A DNA stretch of 64,000 nucleotides, from the NCBI RefSeq assembly GCF_034259325.1, contig NZ_JAXIVS010000005.1, positions 1 through 64,000 on the forward strand, in the 5' to 3' direction. Below are positions 35,019 through 43,865 of this stretch, in pieces (within the stretch, counting starts at the first letter, position 1; each line of letters starts with the position of its first letter). The position numbers and the translations under genes were made by a program. Origin of the DNA: Hyalangium ruber (GTDB lineage Bacteria > Myxococcota > Myxococcia > Myxococcales > Myxococcaceae). The notes beneath the pieces are model-generated. The model worked only from the letters and a program-made list of their open reading frames with translations. It ran no database searches and was not told the origin of the DNA.

Positions 35019-36530
35019 TCAGTCGAAGAGGCCTTGGAGGTAGAAGCGACCGTCCTTCGCATCCCGGAAGACCCAAGCTGGCCCCAAGCCCTCGAAGTGG
35101 ACCCGGTAGTAGTCGCGGCTGTAGGGGTCGGCGGCCCACCACTCGCCGCTCAGGCGCTCGGGGCCCGCCATCGACGTCACCCGGCGCCGCTTGCCCAAGA
35201 GCCACGCCGCGAGCAGCTCGCCGGACTCGGCCACCTCGGCATCCAGCGTGGCCGGCTGCTCCAGCAGGCGTGAGGGACGCTCCCGGGCCACCTCGTCCAC
35301 GGGCACCTCCACTTCCGCTTCCGGCAGCAACTCCCCCGCCATGCCTCGTGGCGAGGACGGAGGACGAAAGGCCCGCGCCGCGTACGCCTGCTCGGGGCGG
35401 TGGACCGACTCCAGCGCCGCGGAGAAGAGCGACTCCTCGCCCAGCGTCGTGGCCAGCCGCGACAGCACCACCTCCAGCGCGGCGTCTCCCTCCGGGGTGT
35501 CTCCCAGCACGAGCTGCTGGCCCCGATCCTCGCTGTGCTCCTCCACCCGCACGGAGAGGCTCGCCACGGGGTTCTCCAGCCGCAGGTCCGCCATCTGGTG
35601 GCGCGCCAGGTCCAGCAGCAGCTTCGAGCGCGCCGCGGGCCGGGCCAGCGTGAGCGGCAGTTCCACCTTGCCGGTGGGATCGAGCTTCAACGTGAAGAGC
35701 AGCCGCACCGCCGCCTGGCGCCGCCCCGCCAGTCGCGCGCAGAGCCGATCCAGCAGCGTCTTGAGCGCGAACTGAAGGGGCTCGAAGGACTCGGCGGGCC
35801 AGTCCAGCGTCATCCGCTCCTCGAGCACCTCCTCCAGCACCTCCGCGACGAAGGGCGTGTCATCCCCTCCCCTGCACAGCGTGTGGGCTCGCAGGGCGCC
35901 CGCGCCTCCTCGCGCCGTCACCGCCCCCGAGGGCAGCGCCGCCACCTCTCCCAAGGTGCGCAGCCCCAGCGCGGCGAATGCCTCGCTCTCCTTGCCCTCC
36001 AGGGCCGCCAACGGCAGCGGCGCCAGCGCCCGAGCGCTCCCGCCTTCCGGCACCACCAGCACCGGGCGCGTGCCGTAGCGAGCCAGCACTCGGGAGGTGA
36101 ACAGCTCCGAGGCCACCACCGCCCGGCCCCGGTAGCCGTGGCCCGAGCAGACCTCTAGCGCCCGCAGGCACAGCCCCTCCTCTCCGCCAAAGAGGTGCGC
36201 CGCGCTCGCGTCGAACCACATGCCCTCTGGCGCCGAGAGCTGGAAGCCCGGCGCGACGCACATCAGCGCCTCGCCCAGCGAAGTCAGCGCGCGGGCCTCA
36301 TCATCGGCTCGGTAGGGAAAGTGTTGCAGCGAGGGCTCCAGGGCCGTCGCGGCCGTCAGCGTCATCCCCGTCCGCACGCCCACCTTCAGCGCGCTCGACG
36401 AGGCGAACGCCACCCGCCGCTGGCCGCGCACCTCTTCCTCGAGCGCGAAGGGCTGCCCCGCCAGCGAGGGCACCTCGATGACCTTGCGCTGCGCCGGAAA
36501 GCGCGAGAAGTGCAGATACCCCCACCGCAT
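35019..36530 (-). CDS. imuB: ImuB, Y-family polymerase-like mutagenesis protein
   Basis: A 503-residue protein that begins MRWGYLHFSRFPAQRKVIE and contains ATALEPSLQHFPYR, MWFDASAAHLFGGEE and an ALPSGAVTARGG helix-hairpin-like segment, the order of ImuB proteins. ImuB is a Y-family polymerase relative without the catalytic carboxylates; it works as a hub between the sliding clamp, ImuA and DnaE2 in damage-induced mutagenesis (family knowledge). GAGGAGGGGAAC sits directly before ATG. imuA lies 23 bases upstream in the same operon behind a LexA box. dnaE2 is not next to it. Confidence 0.85.
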   Translation of the reverse strand: MRWGYLHFSRFPAQRKVIEVPSLAGQPFALEEEVRGQRRVAFASSSALKVGVRTGMTLTAATALEPSLQHFPYRADDEARALTSLGEALMCVAPGFQLSAPEGMWFDASAAHLFGGEEGLCLRALEVCSGHGYRGRAVVASELFTSRVLARYGTRPVLVVPEGGSARALAPLPLAALEGKESEAFAALGLRTLGEVAALPSGAVTARGGAGALRAHTLCRGGDDTPFVAEVLEEVLEERMTLDWPAESFEPLQFALKTLLDRLCARLAGRRQAAVRLLFTLKLDPTGKVELPLTLARPAARSKLLLDLARHQMADLRLENPVASLSVRVEEHSEDRGQQLVLGDTPEGDAALEVVLSRLATTLGEESLFSAALESVHRPEQAYAARAFRPPSSPRGMAGELLPEAEVEVPVDEVARERPSRLLEQPATLDAEVAESGELLAAWLLGKRRRVTSMAGPERLSGEWWAADPYSRDYYRVHFEGLGPAWVFRDAKDGRFYLQGLFD

Positions 36531-36553
36531 GTTCCCCTCCTCCTCTGCCCTTC

Positions 36554-37423
36554 TCAGCCGCGCGTGCCCGCCCGCGAGCGGAGGGACGGCATCGGCGCGT
36601 CACGCCCCGGGCGCTGGCCGAGGATTCCGCACGCGTTGCGCGTCTCCCAACCGCGCCCGCGATAGAAGTCCGGGGTGAGGTCCGCCTGGGTCGGCGTCTC
36701 TCCGGCCAGCAGCGGCGCCTCCTCGCCCTCGGGCCCCAGCGCCGGGTAGAGCGAGGCCCACGGCATCACCGAGCGTGAGCCCAGGCCGCCCTGCCGGCTT
36801 CGCACCACCTCCACCGCGAGCCCCTCGGGCCCCAGCGCCTCGGTGCGAATGCGCGTCACGCCATCAGCCGGCGCGCTCGGAGACGACAGCACCAGCAGCA
36901 GGCCGCCTCCCCGGAAGGCCGCATCCGCCAGCTTCTTGCCCTCCGCCAGCGATAGCCGCACCCCGGAGGACTTCCCGCTCCCGGCGCTGCCCGACAGGCC
37001 CTGGGTGAGATCCACCACCACGCACGCGAACGCCCCGCTGCGGGCCAGCTGCACCGCCGTCCACGCCAGCTGCGCCTGCTCCTTGGGACGAACGATCAGC
37101 AGTCGGGACAGGTCCACGCCCATCGCCGCGGCGGCGGGCGGATAGAGCTCCTTGGGCCCATCCACCCAGGCGCACAGCCGCCGCTCCCGGTGCGCCGCCG
37201 CCACCGCGCGCAGCGCCAGGCTCGTACGCCCCGAGGCCACCTCGCCACAGAGCTCCACGGCCTGCCCCAGCGGGAACCCTCCCGAGGGCAGCAGCGCGTC
37301 TACCTCGTCCACTCCGGTGCGCAGCGTCGCCAGGTAGCTGCGGGGCGCGGCCTGCAGCTGGCGGATCCGCTCGCGCAGCTGCTCCACCACTGCTCCCGAT
37401 CGCTGTTCCGCCGTCGCGCTCAT
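36554..37423 (-). CDS. imuA: ImuA, RecA-like accessory mutagenesis protein
   Basis: A 289-residue RecA-fold protein with TGVDEVDALLPSGGFPLGQA at residues about 36-55, and a Walker A position reading GEVASGRTSLA, degenerate compared with RecA's GPESSGKTT (Lys replaced by Arg). Its helix pattern and the pairing with imuB identify ImuA. Such proteins modulate RecA and ImuB during translesion synthesis. A Myxococcus-type LexA box lies 29-45 bases before ATG, so SOS control is likely. The C-terminal tail after residue 260 is Arg/Pro-rich and variable. Confidence 0.85.
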   Translation of the reverse strand: MSATAEQRSGAVVEQLRERIRQLQAAPRSYLATLRTGVDEVDALLPSGGFPLGQAVELCGEVASGRTSLALRAVAAAHRERRLCAWVDGPKELYPPAAAAMGVDLSRLLIVRPKEQAQLAWTAVQLARSGAFACVVVDLTQGLSGSAGSGKSSGVRLSLAEGKKLADAAFRGGGLLLVLSSPSAPADGVTRIRTEALGPEGLAVEVVRSRQGGLGSRSVMPWASLYPALGPEGEEAPLLAGETPTQADLTPDFYRGRGWETRNACGILGQRPGRDAPMPSLRSRAGTRG

Positions 37424-37451
37424 ATCCCGTCAATCTCCGAGCCGGATCCCG

Positions 37452-37468
37452 CTACACACAAGTTCAGT
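37452..37468. promoter_or_regulatory. LexA (SOS) box upstream of imuAB
   Basis: CTACACACAAGTTCAGT matches the Myxococcus LexA consensus CTRHAMRYBYGTTCAGS (from memory) at 14 of 17 positions, including the whole GTTCAG core. It lies directly upstream of imuA, a typical SOS target. Confidence 0.7.
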
Positions 37469-37743
37469 ATGCTCATGGATCTGACGGGTGGCCCGAAGGA
37501 CCTGGGACGGTGGCCATGTGCGAATGCCGAGGGCCCTCGCGATCCTCGCGGGATCACGAGCCCTTTCCCCCTCAGCCCAACCTTGCAGGCCGGATCCGCC
37601 GGCAGGACGAGTCGAATCGCTCTGTCCACCCGGCCGCCTTCCAGCCGGAGGAAAATCCCGGGATTTCCGCTGTGGACAATCGCTCCGAGGCCGATTTCTC
37701 GGCTCCCGCCGCGCCGGGCCCTGGGGCCACGCAACTCCGGAGA

Positions 37744-37763
37744 CGCTGATTCGATAATCAGCG
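37744..37763. promoter_or_regulatory. Perfect palindrome upstream of PG amidase
   Basis: CGCTGATT-CGAT-AATCAGCG, eight-base arms with a four-base centre, 37 bases before ATG 37801. It may be an operator or a leader hairpin; no regulator is suggested by neighbours. Confidence 0.4.
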
Positions 37764-37800
37764 CAAGGTTTCCAAATTCCTCTTTCTCCGAGAATTTCCC

Positions 37801-38625
37801 ATGTCCGTGACTCGCGCGACGTCCGCCACCGCCCCCCGTATCGCCGCCACCGCCAGCTCCGTCACCGCCCCCGCCGCGGGCCTCCGCAAGGGCGATGAGG
37901 GCCCCCGCGTCAAGCAGCTGCAGGACGCGCTGGTGCAGCTCAAGTACATGACCCGGGCGCAGGTGAACACCGGCTACGGCACCTTCGGCCCCAAGACCGA
38001 GGCGGCCGTGAAGAAGTTCCAGGCCGACCACAAGGTGCCCAACACCGGCTACTACGGGGACCTGACCCACGCGGCGATGAAGAAGGCGCTGGCGGGCCCC
38101 GTGGTGACGCCCCCGAAGCCGGAGCCCAAGCCGGGCGTCTTCAAGAAGCCGCCGGTCATCAACGCGCCCTCGCCCAACTTCAACGAGCGTGGTGGCAAGG
38201 ACATCGACACCATCGTCCTGCACCACACCGCCTCCAACAACGGCGCGGGGGACCTGGCCCACATGCGCAACCCCGCCTCCGACGTGTCGGCGCACTACAT
38301 GATCGACAAGGACGGGAAGATCTACCAGCTGGTCAATGATCAGAAGCGCGCCTGGCACGCGGGCGCGGGCGAGCTGCACGGCGTCCCCACGGACGTGAAC
38401 GGGCGCTCCATCGGCATCGAGATCGTCAACGACGGCAGCGGCAAGACGCCCTTCACCGACGCACAGTACAAGTCCCTCACCCAGCTCACCGGCTACCTGA
38501 AGCAGGAGTACAAGGTGCCGATGAACAACATCGTCGGCCACAAGGACGTGGCGGTGCCCAAGGGCCGCAAGAGCGACCCGGCCGCCAACTTCGACTGGAA
38601 CCGGCTGCGCAAGGGCATCTCCTGA
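37801..38625 (+). CDS. N-acetylmuramoyl-L-alanine amidase (Amidase_2) with peptidoglycan-binding domain
   Basis: A 274-residue protein. Residues about 27-97 form a PG_binding_1 domain (LRKGDEGPRVKQLQDALVQL, FGPKTEAAVKKFQADHKV). After a Pro/Lys linker comes an Amidase_2/PGRP domain with TIVLHHTAS (zinc His), AHYMIDKDGKIYQLV, and a GHKDVAVPKG motif with the last zinc His. It should cut the bond between MurNAc and the stem peptide. No Sec signal is visible; the N-terminus is Ala/Thr/Ser-rich. Proteins of this build without a signal are often phage-type endolysins or secretion-system cargo, so its route outward is open. Confidence 0.88.
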   Translation: MSVTRATSATAPRIAATASSVTAPAAGLRKGDEGPRVKQLQDALVQLKYMTRAQVNTGYGTFGPKTEAAVKKFQADHKVPNTGYYGDLTHAAMKKALAGPVVTPPKPEPKPGVFKKPPVINAPSPNFNERGGKDIDTIVLHHTASNNGAGDLAHMRNPASDVSAHYMIDKDGKIYQLVNDQKRAWHAGAGELHGVPTDVNGRSIGIEIVNDGSGKTPFTDAQYKSLTQLTGYLKQEYKVPMNNIVGHKDVAVPKGRKSDPAANFDWNRLRKGIS

Positions 38626-38712
38626 TTCCAGAGCCCCCCGGGCGCTCACCGCGTTAGCGCGGACACGGCCAGGTACACCTGCCCTCGGGCAGCGCGTGCC
38701 TGGCCGTCGCCG

Positions 38713-39921
38713 TTACCCGGCGCACAGCAGCTTCACCTCCACGGCCTTGTCATCCGACTGGCGCAGACAGTTGCCCAGGAAGAAGAGGCGCGCGGGCCGG
38801 CCCTCCCCGGACGGGTCGTAGCGCAGGTCTCCCCCCGCCACGCTGCACGTCTGCACGGTACCGTCGCCGCGTGTCACCTCCACGCGCGCCAGCAGCGGAT
38901 CCGGCAGGTTCACCACCTCGATGCTCTGCGAGATGGCCGCCAGCTCGGCGATGGCCACCAGCGTGTCGCGGTAGCTCGCCTTGCAGATGGAGTCCAGGTT
39001 CTCCAGCCGGCTGTTGAAGCGCTCCGACATGGCCCGGTGCCGGAAGCCGGGACCGTACGAGGTCGGACACTCCGCGTTGCGCACGAAGGCGCCATCCGAC
39101 ACCAGCTCCGCCCGCTTGTCGCTCAGCGCCACCGGGCCGATGGTGGCCCACAGCACCTCGCGCCCCGCGCCCGTGCTGTCCTTCAGCCCCTGGAAGATGT
39201 TGAAGTAGTCCCCCACCGAGGTGAGCTCCGCAGCCTGCTCCGAGCAGAGATCCCTCGAGGTGTCCAGGGTGAGGAGCACCGGCGGCGGCCGCTGCAGGGT
39301 GCTGCAGTCCTCCTCGTCCGTGACGACCACCACCAGCAGGCGCGCCCCATCCCTCAGGAAGCCCCCGTTCCCTCCCTCCTCCAGGGGCGCGGAAGCCAGC
39401 GAGGAGGCCACCGCCAGCCGAACCGCCTCGAAAGGCGTCTCCTGGCCGCTGCCCTCTACCCCCTGCTTCACCAGCCGGCGGAACTTCTCCAGCACCTCCG
39501 GATCCGAGGACTCGATGTAGCGCTCGGTGCCCGTCCCCCCGCTCGGGGTGGGAACGGGCCGCAGCAGGCCCGCCTCATTCGGGTACTCCCGATAATTCTC
39601 GCGGTTATTGAAGAACGACCGCAGATACACCGACGTGGTGATGACGCCCACCCGGAAGTCCTGAGTCACCCCGCCCCCCTGGCGCAGCTCCTCCAGGAAG
39701 GCGGGCAGCTCGGTGGCGATGGCCTGTTGCTCCTCCGCCATCGAGCCCGAGTTGTCGATGACGAACAGGATGTCCGTCTTCTGGGGAGCGATGACGGGCG
39801 CCTCGGCCTCACAGCGACCGGGCAGGGTCGAGCCCGGCCGGTCCACGGGCGACTCACAGGCCGCCACTCCTCCCAGGGCGGCGAACAGGAGGATGAGACG
39901 AGGGGGAATACGGGCCTTCAC
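38713..39921 (-). CDS. von Willebrand factor A-domain lipoprotein
   Basis: A 402-residue protein with a lipoprotein signal (lipobox GVAAC, Cys about residue 20) and a vWA domain. The MIDAS motif is DILFVIDNSGSMAEE (DxSxS: DNSGS), with a later acidic VVVTDEEDCS. Such proteins bind proteins in a metal-dependent way at the cell envelope; the myxobacterial branch has many paralogues (general knowledge). The start is GTG 39921, supported by GGAGGGAG five bases upstream; the frame is open much further up but antisense to the lon leader. It is divergent from lon. Confidence 0.82.
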   Translation of the reverse strand: MKARIPPRLILLFAALGGVAACESPVDRPGSTLPGRCEAEAPVIAPQKTDILFVIDNSGSMAEEQQAIATELPAFLEELRQGGGVTQDFRVGVITTSVYLRSFFNNRENYREYPNEAGLLRPVPTPSGGTGTERYIESSDPEVLEKFRRLVKQGVEGSGQETPFEAVRLAVASSLASAPLEEGGNGGFLRDGARLLVVVVTDEEDCSTLQRPPPVLLTLDTSRDLCSEQAAELTSVGDYFNIFQGLKDSTGAGREVLWATIGPVALSDKRAELVSDGAFVRNAECPTSYGPGFRHRAMSERFNSRLENLDSICKASYRDTLVAIAELAAISQSIEVVNLPDPLLARVEVTRGDGTVQTCSVAGGDLRYDPSGEGRPARLFFLGNCLRQSDDKAVEVKLLCAG

Positions 39922-40144
39922 GAGGACTCCCTCCGCGACGCGCAACGCGCGTGGACGCGGCGCATCAGAATAGATCCGGGGTGCAGCATGCCCCACCCGC
40001 TCTGGCTCCGCGAGAACCGTCTGACAGGTGAACTCCCGGTCGGAAAAATGCACGTCGCGTTTGCCATGCGCGTTTTGGTTGCTACGTTGGGTCAACTGCC
40101 ACAGAAGAAATTTGATGTGTTCAACAGCCCGACACTCCCGGTCG

Positions 40145-40159
40145 GGCCCTTCGAGGGTC
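40145..40159 (+). promoter_or_regulatory. Small hairpin covering the lon ribosome-binding site
   Basis: GGCCCT-TCG-AGGGTC gives a six-pair stem (one G-U) whose right arm contains GAGGG, the best ribosome-binding site for lon, 11 bases before ATG 40170. It could limit translation until melted. This is a structural suggestion only. Confidence 0.3.
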
Positions 40160-40169
40160 AAAAACCAAC

Positions 40170-42680
40170 ATGTCTGACGACAAGAAGAAAGGTTCCGCCG
40201 CCAGCGCCATGCCGACGGCCATGGCTCCTCCGGGCCTGATCAACAAAGAGGACATCCCGCAGGTGCTGCCGATCCTGCCCCTGCGTAACTCGGTGTTCTT
40301 CCCCGGTGGCGTGCTGCCGCTGGCGGTGGGTCGCCAGAAGACCATCGCCCTCATCAAGGACGCGGTGCGTGACGACCAGGTCATCGGCGTCGTCACCCAG
40401 CGCCGCGCCGAGGAGGAGGATCCGGGCGCCAGCGACCTCTACTCGATGGGGACCGTGGCCCGCATCGTGAAGCTGCTGAAGATGGGCGAGGACAACTACT
40501 CGCTGGTGGTGCAGGGCCTGGCGCGCTTCCGCGTGCTGGAGCTGGTGCAGGAGGCCCCCTACCTCAAGGCCCGCGTGGACGCCGTGGAGGACAAGACGGC
40601 GGCCGAGAACGTCGAAGTGGAAGCGCTGGGCATCAACCTGAAGAAGCTCGCCCGTGAAGTGATCGAGCTGATGCCGGAGCTGCCGGCGGCGGCCACCGAG
40701 CTGGTGGAGTCGATTACGCACCCGGGCCACCTGGCGGACCTGATCGCCGCCAACGTGGACGTGCCCATCGAGGAGAAGCAGGCCGTCCTGGAGACGGTGG
40801 ACCTCAAGGCGCGCATGAAGCTCGTGCTGGAGCTGCTCAACCGCAAGCGCGAGATCCTCAAGCTGTCGAACAAGATCGACTCCGCCGTGAAGGGCGAGAT
40901 GTCGAAGACCCAGCGCGAGTACTACCTGCGCCAGCAGCTCAAGGCGATCAAGGAAGAGCTCGGCGAGATGGGCGAGGAGGAGGAGGAGCTCGACGAGCTG
41001 CAGGAGCGCCTGAAGAAGGCCGGCCTGCCGCCCGACGTGGAGAAGGTGGCCACCAAGGAGCTCAACCGCCTGAAGACCATTCCGGCGGCCTCGAGCGAGT
41101 ACACGGTGGCGCGCACCTACCTGGACTGGATCGCCGATCTGCCCTGGTCGAAGGTGTCCGAGGACAACCTGGACATCGAGAACGCCCGGCAGGTGCTGGA
41201 CAAGGACCACTACGGCATCAAGAAGGTGAAGAAGCGCATCCTCGAGTACCTGGCGGTGCGCAAGCTGAAGAACGACATGCGCGGCCCCATCCTCTGCCTG
41301 GTCGGTCCTCCGGGCGTGGGCAAGACGTCGCTCGGCCAGAGCGTCGCCAAGGCCACCGGGCGCAAGTTCGTCCGCCTGAGCTTGGGCGGCGTGCGTGACG
41401 AGGCGGAGATCCGTGGCCACCGGCGCACCTACGTCGGCGCGCTGCCGGGCCGCTTCATCCAGAGCATGAAGAAGGCCGGGACGAAGAACCCGGTGATGAT
41501 GCTGGACGAGATCGACAAGCTGGGCGCGGACTTCCGCGGCGACCCGAGCGCGGCGCTGCTGGAGGTGCTGGACCCGGAGCAGAACAACACGTTCAGCGAC
41601 CACTACCTGGATGTGCCGTTCGACCTGTCCAAGGTGATGTTCATCGCCACGGCGAACCAGCTGGATCCGATCCCTGGGCCGCTCCGTGACCGTATGGAGA
41701 TCATCGAGCTGTCGGGCTACACGTTCGAGGAGAAGCAGAGCATCGCGCGGATCCACCTGGTGCCCAAGCAGCTCAAGGAGCACGGGCTGTCGTCGGACCA
41801 CATCGAGGTGACGGACGAGGCGCTGCTGACGCTGACCACCTCGTACACCCGCGAGGCGGGTGTGCGTAACCTCGAGCGCCGCATCGCGGACCTGTGCCGC
41901 GCGGTGGCGGTGGAGGTGGCGGGTGGCAAGACGGAGAAGCAGACGGTCAACGGCGAGAGGGTGAAGGAGATCCTCGGGCCCGAGACGTTCTACTCCGAGG
42001 TGGCCGAGCGCACGGAAGTCCCGGGCGTGGCCACGGGTCTGGCCTGGACGGCGGCGGGCGGCGATCTGCTCTTCATCGAGGCGACGAAGATGGTCGGCAA
42101 GGGCGGCATGACGCTCACCGGTCAGCTCGGCGACGTGATGAAGGAGAGCGCCACGGCGGCCCTGAGCTACCTGCGCAGCAAGGCGGAGTCGCTGGGCATC
42201 AGCCCGACGTTCCTGGAGAAGACGGACGTTCACCTGCACTTCCCGGCAGGCTCCATCCCGAAGGATGGTCCTTCGGCGGGCGTCACCATCCTGACGGCGC
42301 TCACGAGCCTGATGACGGGCATCCGGGTGCGCAGCGACACGGCGATGACGGGCGAGGCGACGCTGCGTGGCCTGGTGCTGCCGGTGGGCGGCATCAAGGA
42401 GAAGGTGCTGGCAGCGCACCGGGCGGGCATCAAGCGGGTGATCCTGCCCGAGCGGTGCCGCAAGGATCTGGTGGACGTGCCGGATCAGGCGAAGAAGGAA
42501 CTGGAGTTCATCTTCGTGAGCCAGATGGACGAGGTGCTCAAGGCGGCGCTGGAGTCCTCGCCGTTCAAGGGCACGTCGAACGCGCCGGCCGGTGGCGAGC
42601 AGACCGCGGCGCCGGTGCCGGCCACGGGCACGGAGCCCTCGCCGGAGATCCGGGCCATGGGCGCCGAGATGCCTAACTGA
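40170..42680 (+). CDS. lon: ATP-dependent Lon protease (LonV-type)
   Basis: An 836-residue Lon. It has an N-terminal substrate domain ([22 protein letters not shown]), a long coiled-coil region, the AAA+ module with Walker A GPPGVGKT (about 379-386) and Walker [11 protein letters not shown], and a C-terminal Ser-Lys protease domain with PKDGPSAG (Ser about 702) and GGIKEK (Lys about 744). It degrades misfolded and regulatory proteins in the cytoplasm. Myxobacteria carry two Lon proteins, LonV (vegetative) and LonD/BsgA (development). The N-terminal sequence fits my memory of LonV. All catalytic residues are present; a strong terminator follows. Confidence 0.95.
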   Translation: MSDDKKKGSAASAMPTAMAPPGLINKEDIPQVLPILPLRNSVFFPGGVLPLAVGRQKTIALIKDAVRDDQVIGVVTQRRAEEEDPGASDLYSMGTVARIVKLLKMGEDNYSLVVQGLARFRVLELVQEAPYLKARVDAVEDKTAAENVEVEALGINLKKLAREVIELMPELPAAATELVESITHPGHLADLIAANVDVPIEEKQAVLETVDLKARMKLVLELLNRKREILKLSNKIDSAVKGEMSKTQREYYLRQQLKAIKEELGEMGEEEEELDELQERLKKAGLPPDVEKVATKELNRLKTIPAASSEYTVARTYLDWIADLPWSKVSEDNLDIENARQVLDKDHYGIKKVKKRILEYLAVRKLKNDMRGPILCLVGPPGVGKTSLGQSVAKATGRKFVRLSLGGVRDEAEIRGHRRTYVGALPGRFIQSMKKAGTKNPVMMLDEIDKLGADFRGDPSAALLEVLDPEQNNTFSDHYLDVPFDLSKVMFIATANQLDPIPGPLRDRMEIIELSGYTFEEKQSIARIHLVPKQLKEHGLSSDHIEVTDEALLTLTTSYTREAGVRNLERRIADLCRAVAVEVAGGKTEKQTVNGERVKEILGPETFYSEVAERTEVPGVATGLAWTAAGGDLLFIEATKMVGKGGMTLTGQLGDVMKESATAALSYLRSKAESLGISPTFLEKTDVHLHFPAGSIPKDGPSAGVTILTALTSLMTGIRVRSDTAMTGEATLRGLVLPVGGIKEKVLAAHRAGIKRVILPERCRKDLVDVPDQAKKELEFIFVSQMDEVLKAALESSPFKGTSNAPAGGEQTAAPVPATGTEPSPEIRAMGAEMPN

Positions 42681-42702
42681 AGTCCGGTAGCGAGTTGAGA
42701 GG

Positions 42703-42740
42703 CGGGCGGGTTCCCATGTGGGGCCCGCCCGTTTTCTTTT
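42703..42740 (+). terminator. Rho-independent terminator of lon
   Basis: CGGGCGGG (42703-42710) pairs with CCCGCCCG (42724-42731) around 13 bases and is followed by GTTTTCTTTT. It starts 22 bases after the lon stop and is the clearest intrinsic terminator in the window. Confidence 0.85.
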
Positions 42741-42889
42741 GTCCCAAGTGACAGGGGCACGGTCTGGGGCGCAGGTCGCGGGTCCCTCGTCTCGGCGCGG
42801 GGCCCCCCGTCAGCGGACGGGTCCTCCCGCGCCGGCCGTCCCGCTCTCCCTCGGCTCACGGGTTCGAGTACCCCCGTGGTGCGCTCTTG

Positions 42890-42920
42890 CCAAACCTGTA
42901 TGGTTGTCAGACAGGTTTGG
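42890..42920. promoter_or_regulatory. Perfect 10-base inverted repeat upstream of Amidase_3 gene
   Basis: CCAAACCTGT (42890-42899) and ACAGGTTTGG (42911-42920) with an 11-base spacer, 27 bases before ATG 42948. It is either a dimer operator (spacing of 21 bases between arm centres, two helix turns) or an mRNA hairpin. No adjacent regulator gene explains it. Confidence 0.5.
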
Positions 42921-42947
42921 ACGGACCTGCGCATGGGGAACGCCGGG

Positions 42948-43850
42948 ATGAATACGGGTGTCGGAACCGCCATGCGGAGAATCGTGGGAACGTTGCTGGG
43001 GCTGGTCCTGGTCACCGGATTCAGTGAGCGCGCGTACGCACAGCCGGCCCCAAGCGCTCCTCCCGAGCCCTCGAAAGTTTGGCCTGCCCTGGGCGCTCCG
43101 CTCACGGTTCAGCCGTTGAGTGTGCCCAAGGGCTTCCGCAAGAAGCGCATCTACCTGGACCCGGGCCATGGCTTCCGCGGCAACACGGGCAACAGCTCCG
43201 TCACCTGTGAGAACGAGGCGGACTTCACCCTCCGGGTCACCGAGGATCTCGCTCGACGGCTGGAGGCCACCGGACGCTTCCAGATTCGACTCAGCCGCAA
43301 GGCTGGGAAAGACGTCTCCTACCCTGACCGCGTCGCTGAGGCGGAGCGCTGGGGCGCGGACGTCTTCGTCAGCCTGCACTCGGACTCTCGCGGCGAGGCC
43401 ACCTGGTGGGAGCCCACTCCGGGCCAGTCCTGTCTCCGCCAGGATACGGGCCCGGGCTACAGCGTGCTCTGGGCCGACGACACCGCTGAGCCCCTGAAGA
43501 CCCGACGCGTGACCCTGGCGCGCGCTCTGTCCCGACGTATGACGGAGGCGGGTTTCCCACCCTACGACGGTGCCGACTACGTGGGCCTGTATGACGGCGA
43601 CACGCAGCCCGGCGTCTTCGTGAGCCGTCACGAGCCCGGGCGGCGCATCCACGTGCTGCGCCGGCCGCGCATTCCCTCCGTCATCATCGAGACGCACCAC
43701 GCGCTCGACTTCGAGGAGGCCGCTCGCTGGAAGGAGGAGCGCACCCTGGAAGCCTTCGGAGCAGCCGTGGCGCAGGGGCTCGTGGACGCGCTCTCCACGC
43801 CGCGCTCCTCTGCCCCTTCTACTTCGACCGGGGTCACGGCCAGCAAGTAG
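42948..43850 (+). CDS. N-acetylmuramoyl-L-alanine amidase (Amidase_3), exported
   Basis: A 300-residue protein with a signal peptide (cut near AYA-Q, about residue 32). The Amidase_3 domain has IYLDPGHGFRGNTG (first zinc His), CENEADFTLRV (Glu ligand), DVFVSLHSDSRG (second His) and, near the end, IPSVIIETHHALD with the catalytic Glu. It cuts cell-wall stem peptides in the periplasm. ATG 42948 was chosen with GGGGAA upstream; ATG 42972 (MRRIVGTLL) is an equally good alternative. It is downstream of lon but separated by a terminator, with an inverted repeat in its own leader. Confidence 0.85.
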   Translation: MNTGVGTAMRRIVGTLLGLVLVTGFSERAYAQPAPSAPPEPSKVWPALGAPLTVQPLSVPKGFRKKRIYLDPGHGFRGNTGNSSVTCENEADFTLRVTEDLARRLEATGRFQIRLSRKAGKDVSYPDRVAEAERWGADVFVSLHSDSRGEATWWEPTPGQSCLRQDTGPGYSVLWADDTAEPLKTRRVTLARALSRRMTEAGFPPYDGADYVGLYDGDTQPGVFVSRHEPGRRIHVLRRPRIPSVIIETHHALDFEEAARWKEERTLEAFGAAVAQGLVDALSTPRSSAPSTSTGVTASK

Positions 43851-43865
43851 CCCGCCCCCCGCGCC

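Larger units (their letters stand above)
37424..37800. other. Intergenic region between imuA and PG amidase
   Basis: 377 bases between divergent genes. It holds the LexA box (37452-37468) and, near the amidase start, a 20-base palindrome (37744-37763). The middle (about 37480-37740) shows only short, low-sense frames, and I see no gene or RNA in it. Confidence 0.5.

Noticed and set aside
37488-37757. Plus-strand open frames in the imuA/amidase intergenic region
   Set aside because: Pro/Arg-rich composition, no ribosome-binding site and no recognisable motif.
40158-42419. A 753-codon minus-strand open frame opposite lon
   Set aside because: Shadow of lon; Leu/His/Arg-rich without any motif.
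42858-42884. CACGGGTTCGAGTACCCCCGTG, T-arm-like, considered as a tRNA
   Set aside because: The loop and stem do not fit a T-arm with a following acceptor strand, and no other tRNA arms are found nearby. It is only a hairpin.
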